This document shows positions 25,260 to 33,370 of a DNA stretch of 64,000 bases, one piece after another. The notes under the pieces are model-generated. The model was not told the origin of the DNA and ran no database searches. It saw only the letters and a list, made by a program, of their open reading frames with translations. This stretch comes from Kapaibacterium sp044224925 (lineage in GTDB: Bacteria; Bacteroidota; Ignavibacteria; Kapaibacteriales; Kapaibacteriaceae). The position numbers were made by a program, and so were the translations under genes. Positions within the stretch are counted from its first letter, which is position 1; each line of letters begins with the position of its first letter. Location: contig JBGAJM010000009.1 of NCBI GenBank assembly GCA_044224925.1, positions 1-64,000 of the forward strand, read 5' to 3'.

Positions 25260-26654
25260 ATGACGAATCCAACGCCGTATTCTCCAAGCCATAAAATTCG
25301 TGTGGTGACGGCCGCCTCGTTGTTCGACGGTCACGACGCCGCCATCAACGTGATGCGCCGCATCATCCAGGGGACGGGTTGCGAGGTGATCCACCTCGGA
25401 CATAACCGTTCCGTACAGGAAGTGGTGGACTGTGCGATCCAGGAAGATGCCCAGTCGATCGCCATGACGTCGTACCAGGGCGGACACGTCGAGTACTTCA
25501 CCTACATGGTAGAGCTTCTTCGTGAACGCGGGGCCGGACATATCAAGGTGTTCGGTGGCGGTGGCGGCACTATCCTTCCGCTCGAGATCGAGCAGATCCA
25601 TGCGGCAGGCGTCACGCGCATCTATTCTCCGGATGATGGTAGGGCGATGGGGTTGCAGGGAATGATCAATGATCTCGTGCAACGATCGGACTATCAGACA
25701 CCCAACGTCTTCGGCGACGATCTGGCCGCCCAAGTAGCTGCCAAGAACCCGCTTGCCATCGCAGAGGCCATCACAGCTGCCGAACGCGGTGATCAAGCTG
25801 CCATTGCTTTTGCCGATGGTGCCAAACGATCACCTGTGCTTGGTATCACCGGTACTGGTGGTGCCGGGAAGTCGTCGCTCACGGATGAGCTCGTACGACG
25901 GTTTGTGAACGATCTCACGGACAAGACCATCGCCGTGGTATCCGTAGACCCCTCGAAGCGAAAGACCGGTGGAGCGCTGCTTGGCGACCGGATCCGAATG
26001 AATGCCGTGAGCCATCCGCGCGTCTACATGCGCTCGTTCGCAACGCGCGAGGCGAACGTTGCCATGAACAAACACGTGACCGATGCCATTCGCATTCTCT
26101 CGTATGCAGGCTTCGATCTCATCATTGTGGAAACGGCCGGTATTGGCCAGAGTGATTCGCAGATCGCCGATGTGGCCGACGTAGCCATGTATGTGATGAC
26201 GCCGGAGTACGGTGCTGCAAGTCAGCTCGAGAAGATCGACATGATCGACTATGCCGATCTGATCGCCCTCAACAAGTTCGATAAACGCGGTGCGCTCGAC
26301 GCTCTGCGCGATGTGAAGAAACAGTATCAGCGGTCGCGTCAACTCTTCGACCGTAAACCCGACGAAATGCCGGTGTACGGCACGATCGCTTCGCAATTCA
26401 ATGATCCCGGGACGAACACACTGTATCGTGCGATCGTGGATGCACTTGTGCACAAATGTGAGCTGCCATGGGAAAGCACGTTCCATGTGACCGATGAGAT
26501 GAGTGAGAAGATCTACATCATTCCGCCAGACCGAACACGGTATCTCGCTGAGATCGCCGAAGAGAACAAGCGGTATGATGCCTTTGCCGAAAAACAAGCC
26601 GAACTCGCCCGCCGTATGTGGCGCATCAAAGGTGCTATCGAGGAACTGTCATGA
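25260..26654 (+). CDS. icmF: IcmF N-terminal half: B12-binding plus MeaB-type GTPase chaperone
   Basis: 464 residues equal to the first half of IcmF, the fused isobutyryl-CoA mutase. Residues 1-140 are the cobalamin domain with FDGHDAAIN (the histidine ligates cobalt) and the GGGGGT loop. From about 180 is the G3E GTPase with P-loop GITGTGGAGKSS (about 195-206), VVSVDPSKRKTGGALLGDR, ETAGIGQSD and NKFD (338-341), which loads and protects the cofactor. It ends at the inter-domain linker (IIPPDRTRYLAEIAEE, RRMWR). In known IcmF the mutase domain follows in the same chain; here it is a separate gene 1.5 kb away. Its TGA overlaps the ATG of the next gene as ATGA. Confidence 0.9.
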   Translation: MTNPTPYSPSHKIRVVTAASLFDGHDAAINVMRRIIQGTGCEVIHLGHNRSVQEVVDCAIQEDAQSIAMTSYQGGHVEYFTYMVELLRERGAGHIKVFGGGGGTILPLEIEQIHAAGVTRIYSPDDGRAMGLQGMINDLVQRSDYQTPNVFGDDLAAQVAAKNPLAIAEAITAAERGDQAAIAFADGAKRSPVLGITGTGGAGKSSLTDELVRRFVNDLTDKTIAVVSVDPSKRKTGGALLGDRIRMNAVSHPRVYMRSFATREANVAMNKHVTDAIRILSYAGFDLIIVETAGIGQSDSQIADVADVAMYVMTPEYGAASQLEKIDMIDYADLIALNKFDKRGALDALRDVKKQYQRSRQLFDRKPDEMPVYGTIASQFNDPGTNTLYRAIVDALVHKCELPWESTFHVTDEMSEKIYIIPPDRTRYLAEIAEENKRYDAFAEKQAELARRMWRIKGAIEELS

Positions 26655-28156
26655 ACACACAAGAGATCATCATCGAAGGAATGAGCTGCGGCCACTGTGT
26701 TGCGGCGGTAGAACGTGCACTGTCGAAGGTGGATGGGATCCATGTTGACGAAGTGACAATAGGCAAGGCCGTGGTGAAGAGCGAAGATGGTCCGGCCACT
26801 GCCGAGAAGATCGAACGTGCCATTCAAGCCGCAGGCTTTCGCATGGTCAGTCTCCTCCTTGCCGCCTTCGCCATCCTTGCCTTCGTGGGTTGTACCGAGA
26901 GTTCTTCCGGTCCGGCACCGCTCAATGCTCAGATGCGAACGATCAATGTTGCAAGCGATGCACCTGCACTCGACGTGCGATTGGATGGAACACTCACCAA
27001 TGCAGCGGTCTCGTACGGCAAGAGTTCCGGATACACCAGTGTAGTAGCTGGTAGCAAGATGCTCACCGTGCTGAATGCCGGTGCATCGACGGCTCTGATC
27101 ACGGCCGGTGCGGCGTTCGAAGAAGGCAAGAGCTATAGCGTCTTCGTCTTCGGTCCGGCCGCAACGATCACAGCATCTTTCCAGAACGACGACCTTCTTA
27201 CCTCTGCCAAGGCCCGTGTCCGCTTCGTGCATGCCGTCTCCGATCTGAGCACGAGCGTCGATGTGCACACGCTCAGCGCTTCGAACCCTCCGATCCTCTC
27301 GAAGATCGAGAGCCGTGGTGTGAGTGCCTACACCGCACTCGACGCCGGTTCCATCTCCTTTGTCGTGACGTCGAATGGCAGCACAACGCCGCTCATCACC
27401 TATGAGCCGATCGCATTGAATGCGAACACCTCCTACACCGTGGTGCTCATGGGAACCATGAATCCGGGTGATGCGGCCAACATGGTGGCAAGGATGTATA
27501 CCGATACGGACTCCGGCTCGGCCTATGTGGACCTTGTGGAACACTTCGACAAGGGCAAAGTGGCGGCAGTTCACGCCGTATCCGATGCACCCGCTGTGGA
27601 TGTGAGCGTTGACGGGACGAAGGTCATCACCGGTCTTGCCTATCCCAACAGCAGCCCGTATCAACTGCTCGATCCGGGTGAGCGCACCGTGAGTGTGAGC
27701 GCCGGAGCGGTTCCCGTTGCCACAACGAAGATCGCGGTCGAAGTGGGCAAGGCCTATAGCATCTTCGCCATCGGAACGGTGGCGGGTGGACTTGAGTCGC
27801 TGAAGCTCACCGATGAGACCGTCCCCAACTCCGCACAGGCACTCGTACGATTCATCAATGCTTCTCCGGCGTCCGCACCGTTGGATCTGATCACGAACAT
27901 CGGTGCAGCGGCGTATGAGATCCCGGGTATGCAGAACATTCCCTACAAGGGCATCAGCGTGTCGCCTTCCAGCGGAAAGAACTTCTTGCTCTTACCCGCA
28001 GGTACCTATACGATGAAGGTTCGACTTCACAGCACAGGGAGCATTCTTGTTGAATCCCCTGACCTCGTGTTCGAAGCGAACAAGATCTACACGCTCTGGG
28101 TTGGTGGGAAGATGGGTTCGACGCCGATCTCCTTGAACATGATCAAGCACAATTGA
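26651..28156 (+). CDS. HMA metal-binding domain fused to DUF4397 lipoprotein
   Basis: 501 residues. Residues 1-63 are a heavy-metal-associated domain with GMSCGHC (Cys13, Cys16), like copper chaperones. Directly after it, MVSLLLAAFAILAFVGC (65-81) is a hydrophobic segment with lipobox FVGC. From about 95 to the end there are about four DUF4397-type beta units (INVASDAPALDVRLDG, VRFVHAVSDLSTSVDV, AAVHAVSDAPAVDVSVDG, VRFINASPASAPLDL). The start is the ATG overlapping the upstream stop. An internal ATG at 26843 could give the lipoprotein alone, but that form lacks the usual positive n-region. It sits between the two halves of icmF, which is unexpected for either part. Confidence 0.72.
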   Translation: MNTQEIIIEGMSCGHCVAAVERALSKVDGIHVDEVTIGKAVVKSEDGPATAEKIERAIQAAGFRMVSLLLAAFAILAFVGCTESSSGPAPLNAQMRTINVASDAPALDVRLDGTLTNAAVSYGKSSGYTSVVAGSKMLTVLNAGASTALITAGAAFEEGKSYSVFVFGPAATITASFQNDDLLTSAKARVRFVHAVSDLSTSVDVHTLSASNPPILSKIESRGVSAYTALDAGSISFVVTSNGSTTPLITYEPIALNANTSYTVVLMGTMNPGDAANMVARMYTDTDSGSAYVDLVEHFDKGKVAAVHAVSDAPAVDVSVDGTKVITGLAYPNSSPYQLLDPGERTVSVSAGAVPVATTKIAVEVGKAYSIFAIGTVAGGLESLKLTDETVPNSAQALVRFINASPASAPLDLITNIGAAAYEIPGMQNIPYKGISVSPSSGKNFLLLPAGTYTMKVRLHSTGSILVESPDLVFEANKIYTLWVGGKMGSTPISLNMIKHN

Positions 28157-28166
28157 ACGGTCTGCA

Positions 28167-30134
28167 ATGAGCGCAAAGGACGAACTGGTCGCACGATATG
28201 ACGAGCTCCATCGCCAGCTCCATCACGAAGTGCGTGCACTTCTTGATGGATGGGAAGATAAGCGCGCATCGTACGAAGGTGAATTCTACACGTACACGGT
28301 GCGTGGCAAGGAGATCAAGGTCGAGAACTACACCACGTCGCTCTCGCATACCAAGGTCCCCAAGATCTCGCTTCCCCGTTTTCGCGACTGGGGCGAGATC
28401 GTTCGCTGGTGCATGCAAGAGAACGTACCGGGCGAGTTCCCGTATACGGCTGGTGTGTATCCGTTCAAACGCCAGGGCGAAGATCCTACGCGCATGTTCG
28501 CGGGTGAAGGCGGACCGGAACGGACGAACCGACGTTTTCATTACCTCTCCAAGGGCATGCCTGCGGCTCGCTTGAGCACAGCCTTCGACTCCGTGACGCT
28601 GTATGGTGAAGATCCGGATGAGCGACCTGATATCTATGGAAAGATCGGGAACTCTGGCGTGAGCATTGCCACACTTGATGATGCGAAGAAGCTCTATTCA
28701 GGGTTCGATCTCTGTTCACCGACCACCTCTGTGTCGATGACGATCAACGGCCCTGCCCCCATGATCCTTGCCTTCTTCATGAATGCGGCCATCGATCAGC
28801 AATGTGAACGACATATCGTCCAGCATGGACTCGAAGCACAAACGCAGCAGAAGATCGACGCGATCTATGCGGCAAAGGGAATGCAGCGACCGGTGTATCG
28901 ACATGGCGATGGATCGACGGAGCTGCCGGAAGGCAACACGGGACTTGGTCTGATGCTGCTTGGTGTGACGGGCGATCAAGTGCTTCCGGCCGACGTCTAC
29001 GAACAATGCAAGCGCACAGCGTTGCAAAGTGTTCGTGGGACGGTGCAGGCCGACATTCTCAAAGAAGACCAGGCGCAGAACACGTGCATCTTCTCGACGG
29101 AGTTCGCGCTTCGCATGATGGGAGACGTGCAACAGTACTTCATCGAAGAAGGTGTTCGCAACTTCTACAGCGTTTCGATCAGCGGATACCACATCGCAGA
29201 GGCCGGAGCGAATCCGATCACGCAACTCGCGCTCACGCTCGCCAATGGCTTCACCTATGTGGAGTATTACCTCTCGCGTGGGATGAACATCGACGACTTT
29301 GCACCGAACCTCTCCTTCTTCTTCTCGAACGGCGTCGATCCCGAGTACAGTGTGATCGGTCGTGTGGCCCGTCGTATCTGGGCCAAGGCGATGAAGAACA
29401 AGTATGGCGGTAATGAGCGTTCACAGATGTTGAAGTATCACATCCAGACCTCGGGCAGATCGCTGCATGCGCAAGAGATCGACTTCAACGACATCCGCAC
29501 AACACTACAAGCGCTGTATGCGATCTATGACAACTGCAACTCTCTGCACACCAATGCCTACGACGAGGCGATCACGACGCCAACAGAAGAGAGCGTCCGC
29601 AGAGCCGTTGCCATTCAATTGATCATCAACCGCGAGCTCGGTCTGGCGAAGAATGAGAACCCGATGCAGGGGTCGTTCATCATCGAAGAGCTCACTGATC
29701 TTGTTGAGGATGCCGTGCTCACAGAGTTCAAGCGCATCAGCGATCGCGGAGGTGTGTTGGGCGCGATGGAAAGCATGTATCAGCGGAACAAGATCCAAGA
29801 GGAATCGCTGTACTATGAAACGCTCAAGCACACAGGTGAGTATCCCATCATTGGTGTGAACACCTTCCTGTCGACAAAGGGCTCACCAACGATCATCCCT
29901 GCAGAGGTGATCCGGTCGACGGTCGACGAAAAGGAACAACAGATCAACAACGTCCGTGCGTTTCAACAGCGAAATGCCGACGTTTCCGAGAACGCACTTC
30001 AAGCCCTGAAGCATACGGCCGTGCAAAACCATAATGTGTTCGCCGCATTGATGGAGGCCGCCAAGGTCTGCTCACTCGGAGAACTCTCCAATGCCCTTTA
30101 TCACGTAGGCGGTCAGTACCGCCGTAACATGTAG
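28167..30134 (+). CDS. icmF: IcmF C-terminal half: acyl-CoA mutase subunit
   Basis: 655 residues forming the TIM-barrel mutase part of IcmF, starting in the linker (DARY-type helix, then GEFYTYTVRGKEIKVENY). Family segments include FPYTAGVYPFKRQGEDPTR, RLSTAFDSVTLYGEDPDERP, GNSGVSIATLDD and YHIAEAGANPITQLA. It has no own B12 domain, so it must pair with the product at 25260. With adenosylcobalamin such enzymes rearrange isobutyryl-CoA and butyryl-CoA, or isovaleryl-CoA and pivalyl-CoA. At the two specificity positions I read Tyr98 (Phe in typical IcmF) and Gln304 (as IcmF; Arg in methylmalonyl-CoA mutase), so the substrate is uncertain. Confidence 0.9.
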   Translation: MSAKDELVARYDELHRQLHHEVRALLDGWEDKRASYEGEFYTYTVRGKEIKVENYTTSLSHTKVPKISLPRFRDWGEIVRWCMQENVPGEFPYTAGVYPFKRQGEDPTRMFAGEGGPERTNRRFHYLSKGMPAARLSTAFDSVTLYGEDPDERPDIYGKIGNSGVSIATLDDAKKLYSGFDLCSPTTSVSMTINGPAPMILAFFMNAAIDQQCERHIVQHGLEAQTQQKIDAIYAAKGMQRPVYRHGDGSTELPEGNTGLGLMLLGVTGDQVLPADVYEQCKRTALQSVRGTVQADILKEDQAQNTCIFSTEFALRMMGDVQQYFIEEGVRNFYSVSISGYHIAEAGANPITQLALTLANGFTYVEYYLSRGMNIDDFAPNLSFFFSNGVDPEYSVIGRVARRIWAKAMKNKYGGNERSQMLKYHIQTSGRSLHAQEIDFNDIRTTLQALYAIYDNCNSLHTNAYDEAITTPTEESVRRAVAIQLIINRELGLAKNENPMQGSFIIEELTDLVEDAVLTEFKRISDRGGVLGAMESMYQRNKIQEESLYYETLKHTGEYPIIGVNTFLSTKGSPTIIPAEVIRSTVDEKEQQINNVRAFQQRNADVSENALQALKHTAVQNHNVFAALMEAAKVCSLGELSNALYHVGGQYRRNM

Positions 30135-30138
30135 CCCC

Positions 30139-30906
30139 ATGCAACTCCCCAAAGAATACACCGTGAAGCTTCCACTCGAACGCGGTTCGAAAGGGGCGGC
30201 TGTGAAGCTTCTGCAAGAGTGGCTTTGTTTGAATGACTGCAAACTGTCGATCGACGGAACATTCGGCGCAGCCACAGAAGCAACGGTGCGCAAGTTCCAG
30301 ACGAAGTCGAGGGTCTCCGCTACCGGCATCGTTGATGAAGAGACATGGAACATGCTCCTGCTTCCGTTGCGAAACGCCACGCGTTCACTCTCCACGACGG
30401 CCGAGACGTATGCACAACGCGTGGTGGCCGCCGCACGACAACACTTGAAGGCGCATCCGATGGAGATCGGCGGACAGAATGCAGGTCCGTGGATCCGTCT
30501 CTACATGAACGGCAAGGAAGGCGCGGATTGGCCTTGGTGTGCAGGCTTCGTCACCTACATCCTCGCCCAAGCTTCGGAAGGTCTGAAGGTCGATCGTAAT
30601 CCGCTCAAGCCTACCGCATCGTGCGACATCCTTGCATCTCAAGCTGCAGACAAAGAGATCCTCCTTACCGAGAAGGAGATCGCGAAAGATGCCGGGAAGA
30701 AGGCACTTCTTCGGCCAGGCTCGATCTTTTTGGTCCGCGCTTCGAAAACCTCTTCCGACTACGTCCATACCGGCATCGTGACAGCCGTTCATGATGAGTA
30801 CTTCGAAACGGTGGAAGGCAATACCAACGACGCCGGTGAACGCGAAGGGTATGAGGTGTGTCGTCGACTTCGCGGATACGGCAACAAGGACTTCATCATC
30901 CTGTAA
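30139..30906 (+). CDS. Peptidoglycan-binding CHAP-type amidase-like protein
   Basis: 255 residues. Residues 12-75 form a PG_binding_1 domain (RGSKGAAVKLLQEWL, then IDGTFGAATEATVRKFQ). From about 95 a CHAP-like cysteine peptidase domain has WPWCAGFVTYIL with the nucleophile cysteine, HTGIVTAV with the histidine and EGNTND with the third residue. Such proteins cut or bind peptidoglycan. No signal peptide is evident, so either it is released by other means or acts after lysis. Its ATG is 4 bp after the mutase stop, so it is in the same operon. Confidence 0.8.
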   Translation: MQLPKEYTVKLPLERGSKGAAVKLLQEWLCLNDCKLSIDGTFGAATEATVRKFQTKSRVSATGIVDEETWNMLLLPLRNATRSLSTTAETYAQRVVAAARQHLKAHPMEIGGQNAGPWIRLYMNGKEGADWPWCAGFVTYILAQASEGLKVDRNPLKPTASCDILASQAADKEILLTEKEIAKDAGKKALLRPGSIFLVRASKTSSDYVHTGIVTAVHDEYFETVEGNTNDAGEREGYEVCRRLRGYGNKDFIIL

Positions 30907-31860
30907 GTGATCTCACTCGACACGATACGGGATGCGGCTGAACGCATCGCACCGCATGTGCGACGGACGCCCACGGTCACGTCGGCCTACTTCGACCAAC
31001 GATTCAACGCACAGTTCTTCTTCAAGTGCGAGAACCTGCAACTCTTCGGTGCGTTCAAACCGAGAGGTGCTGTGAACGCCGTGCTATCGCTCGATGCCGA
31101 TGCGGCACGTCATGGCGTTGCCACCCATTCCTCAGGAAATCATGCGGTGGCGCTTGCCTATGCGGCGTCCCTTCGTGGTATTGCCTGCACCATCGTGATG
31201 CCACACACTGTTCCCGACGTCAAGAAACGCGCTGTTGAGGAGCAAGGTGCCCGCATCGTCTTCTGCGAGCCAACGCTTGTTGCACGAGAAGCGACCTTGG
31301 CAGCCATCGTTGCGGAGTCGGGTGCCCACATCGTCCACCCATCGAACGATGTTCGCGTGATCGCCGGACAAGGGACGGCGGCCCTCGAACTCATGACGGA
31401 TGTGCCAGACCTCGACGTGATCATGGCGCCTGTTGGTGGCGGCGGTCTGATGAGCGGAACGGCCATCGTTGCTCGAGCGCTACGTCCGAGCATCGACATC
31501 ATCGGTGCCGAGCCCTCGATGGCCGACGATGCCATGCGATCGCTCGCAGCAGGACGGATCATTGCAAGTGGTGATCCTCTGACCGTGGCCGACGGCCTGC
31601 GCACATCGCTTGGGAACAACACCTTCGATATCCTTCGTGAGAAGGATGTTCGGATCGTGACAGCAACAGAAGAGAGCATCATCGAAGGACTCTACCTTGT
31701 GATGGAACACATGAAGCTCGTTGTGGAACCCTCTGCCACCGTGACCATCGGATCGCTACTGGAACAACAGGAGATGGTACGCGGGAAACGCGTTGGCGTG
31801 ATCTTTTGTGGCGGGAACATCGACGTTCGACGGTTCATGCATCTTTCGCCGAGACCCTAA
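30907..31860 (+). CDS. PLP-dependent threonine/serine dehydratase (or serine racemase)
   Basis: 317 residues, starting with GTG directly after the upstream TAA. Fold-type II PLP enzyme: LFGAFKPRGAVNA has the Schiff-base lysine, SSGNHAVALAYAA binds the substrate, PVGGGGLMSG binds the cofactor phosphate and FCGGNID is near the end. There is no C-terminal ACT domain, as in catabolic threonine ammonia-lyases and serine racemases. It converts threonine to 2-oxobutyrate, or serine to pyruvate or D-serine. 2-Oxobutyrate leads to propionyl-CoA, a possible link with acyl-CoA metabolism in this operon. Confidence 0.88.
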   Translation: MISLDTIRDAAERIAPHVRRTPTVTSAYFDQRFNAQFFFKCENLQLFGAFKPRGAVNAVLSLDADAARHGVATHSSGNHAVALAYAASLRGIACTIVMPHTVPDVKKRAVEEQGARIVFCEPTLVAREATLAAIVAESGAHIVHPSNDVRVIAGQGTAALELMTDVPDLDVIMAPVGGGGLMSGTAIVARALRPSIDIIGAEPSMADDAMRSLAAGRIIASGDPLTVADGLRTSLGNNTFDILREKDVRIVTATEESIIEGLYLVMEHMKLVVEPSATVTIGSLLEQQEMVRGKRVGVIFCGGNIDVRRFMHLSPRP

Positions 31861-31865
31861 TTCGC

Positions 31866-33347
31866 ATGCGCACGGTTGTTTTGTTCTTGGTGTTCGTAAC
31901 GTGTCTGCCGAGTCTTTGGGCTACGGACTGGCGAGCTGTGCATGACAAAACGATCGCAGCGATCGACCAACTGTACGATCTCGAGTTCGCTGCCTCTGAG
32001 AAGTTCTGCAATGAAGTGATCGCTATGGCGCCCGGCGATCCGCGCGGCCATTTCGTGAAGAGCATGGTCTACTACTATCGTATGACCTTTCAAGGTGGAG
32101 CGAAGAACGATACGCTCTACTATGCGTTCTTGTATCACGCGAACAAAGTTGAGACCGTTTGTTCTTCATTGCTCGAACAGAACTCGAACGACGCAAAGGC
32201 TCTCTCATACTACGGTGGGACGATAGGATACAAGGGGCTTGCCCATTATCGTCGAGGTGAAATGATCAAGGCGATCTGGGAAGGGAAGAAGGGATATGGG
32301 TTGCTTGAACGTGCCTATGCGTTGGACCCTCAGAACGGCGATGCAAAGATGGGGTTGGGGTTGTTCCAGTATATGATCTCACAAGCTCCAAGCGAAGTAC
32401 GGTCCTTGATCGAACTCGCAGGGTTGTCAGGAGATCGTGCCAGTGGGCTGCGGCTCATGGAGGAAGCGGCACAGCACGGACTGTATGCCAAGCAAGAAGC
32501 GCATCGATGGCTGGTCGACTTCTATCAGGCAGAGGACATGCCGAATCGCGCCATGTCGCACGCACAGGTTCTTGCAGACCGATATCAGAGAAACTGGTGG
32601 TTCCAACACACGGCATCGGATATCGCTCTCTTTCAACTTCATAAACCAGAACGTGCAGAGCCGTACCTCCTTCGGCTCTCTACCATGCCGACCACGAAGA
32701 ACAACGAACGGTATGTCCATTCGCTCGGGCGACTCAGACTCGGATACCTGAACGTGCTCAAAGAGCGATATGCTACGGCTGAGCAATACTTCCTGTCCGT
32801 GGTCAATGGGCAGGCCGAGGATGCGCAGAAACATGATGCGGCCTTTCAACTTGGCAACCTCATGGAGTTGCAAGGTCGGGCATCCGAAGCACCGGAATGG
32901 TATCGAAAGGCGGGAGGGCGTAAGGATGCTCAGGCAAGACTCGCAACTCCGATGAACGTGGCCGAACGTTCAATGTTCAGAATTCAAAACGCCTATCTGG
33001 CTGGCGACAACCTTCGGGCCATCGCGCTCACCGATTCCTGTAGAGCTGCGGGAGCGCTCTCTTCGAATCGAAATCTTGCCATAGCACTGTACTTTCAGGG
33101 AACCTGTTTGAACGAGTGCAAGCAGTACGGACGTGCCGAATCCTCTTTTTTGGAAGCTCTGCGTTACACGGAAATGGACGCAAATGTCCGACCGTATTGC
33201 CACTGGCGTCTGGGCCAGTCCTATGCTCGACAGGACAAGGTGGCCCAAGCGAAGGACCAATGGCAGCGGGCTCTTGCCTTTGATGGCTATCAGTCGGAAG
33301 AAACACTTCGTCGACGTGTTCAACGAGAACAGGCGGCACTTCCCTAG
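31866..33347 (+). CDS. Exported TPR-repeat protein
   Basis: 493 residues from the ATG at 31866, where MRTVVLFLVFVTCLPSLWATDW is a signal peptide. The body is helical with tetratricopeptide-like pairs through its length (for example LAIALYFQGTCLNECKQYGR, then WRLGQSYARQDKVAQAKDQW near the end). TPR proteins of this size are common periplasmic scaffolds in Bacteroidetes. The 5 bp gap from the dehydratase gene suggests co-transcription. No catalytic motif seen. Confidence 0.8.
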   Translation: MRTVVLFLVFVTCLPSLWATDWRAVHDKTIAAIDQLYDLEFAASEKFCNEVIAMAPGDPRGHFVKSMVYYYRMTFQGGAKNDTLYYAFLYHANKVETVCSSLLEQNSNDAKALSYYGGTIGYKGLAHYRRGEMIKAIWEGKKGYGLLERAYALDPQNGDAKMGLGLFQYMISQAPSEVRSLIELAGLSGDRASGLRLMEEAAQHGLYAKQEAHRWLVDFYQAEDMPNRAMSHAQVLADRYQRNWWFQHTASDIALFQLHKPERAEPYLLRLSTMPTTKNNERYVHSLGRLRLGYLNVLKERYATAEQYFLSVVNGQAEDAQKHDAAFQLGNLMELQGRASEAPEWYRKAGGRKDAQARLATPMNVAERSMFRIQNAYLAGDNLRAIALTDSCRAAGALSSNRNLAIALYFQGTCLNECKQYGRAESSFLEALRYTEMDANVRPYCHWRLGQSYARQDKVAQAKDQWQRALAFDGYQSEETLRRRVQREQAALP

Positions 33348-33355
33348 CCCCTTCG

Positions 33356-33363
33356 TAGTTTTG
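33356..33363 (+). promoter_or_regulatory. TAnnTTTG -7 box of gatB
   Basis: TAGTTTTG, exact match, ends seven bases before the gatB ATG at 33371, so the mRNA is probably leaderless. It lies just after the stop of the TPR gene. Confidence 0.65.
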
Positions 33364-33370
33364 CTACCCT

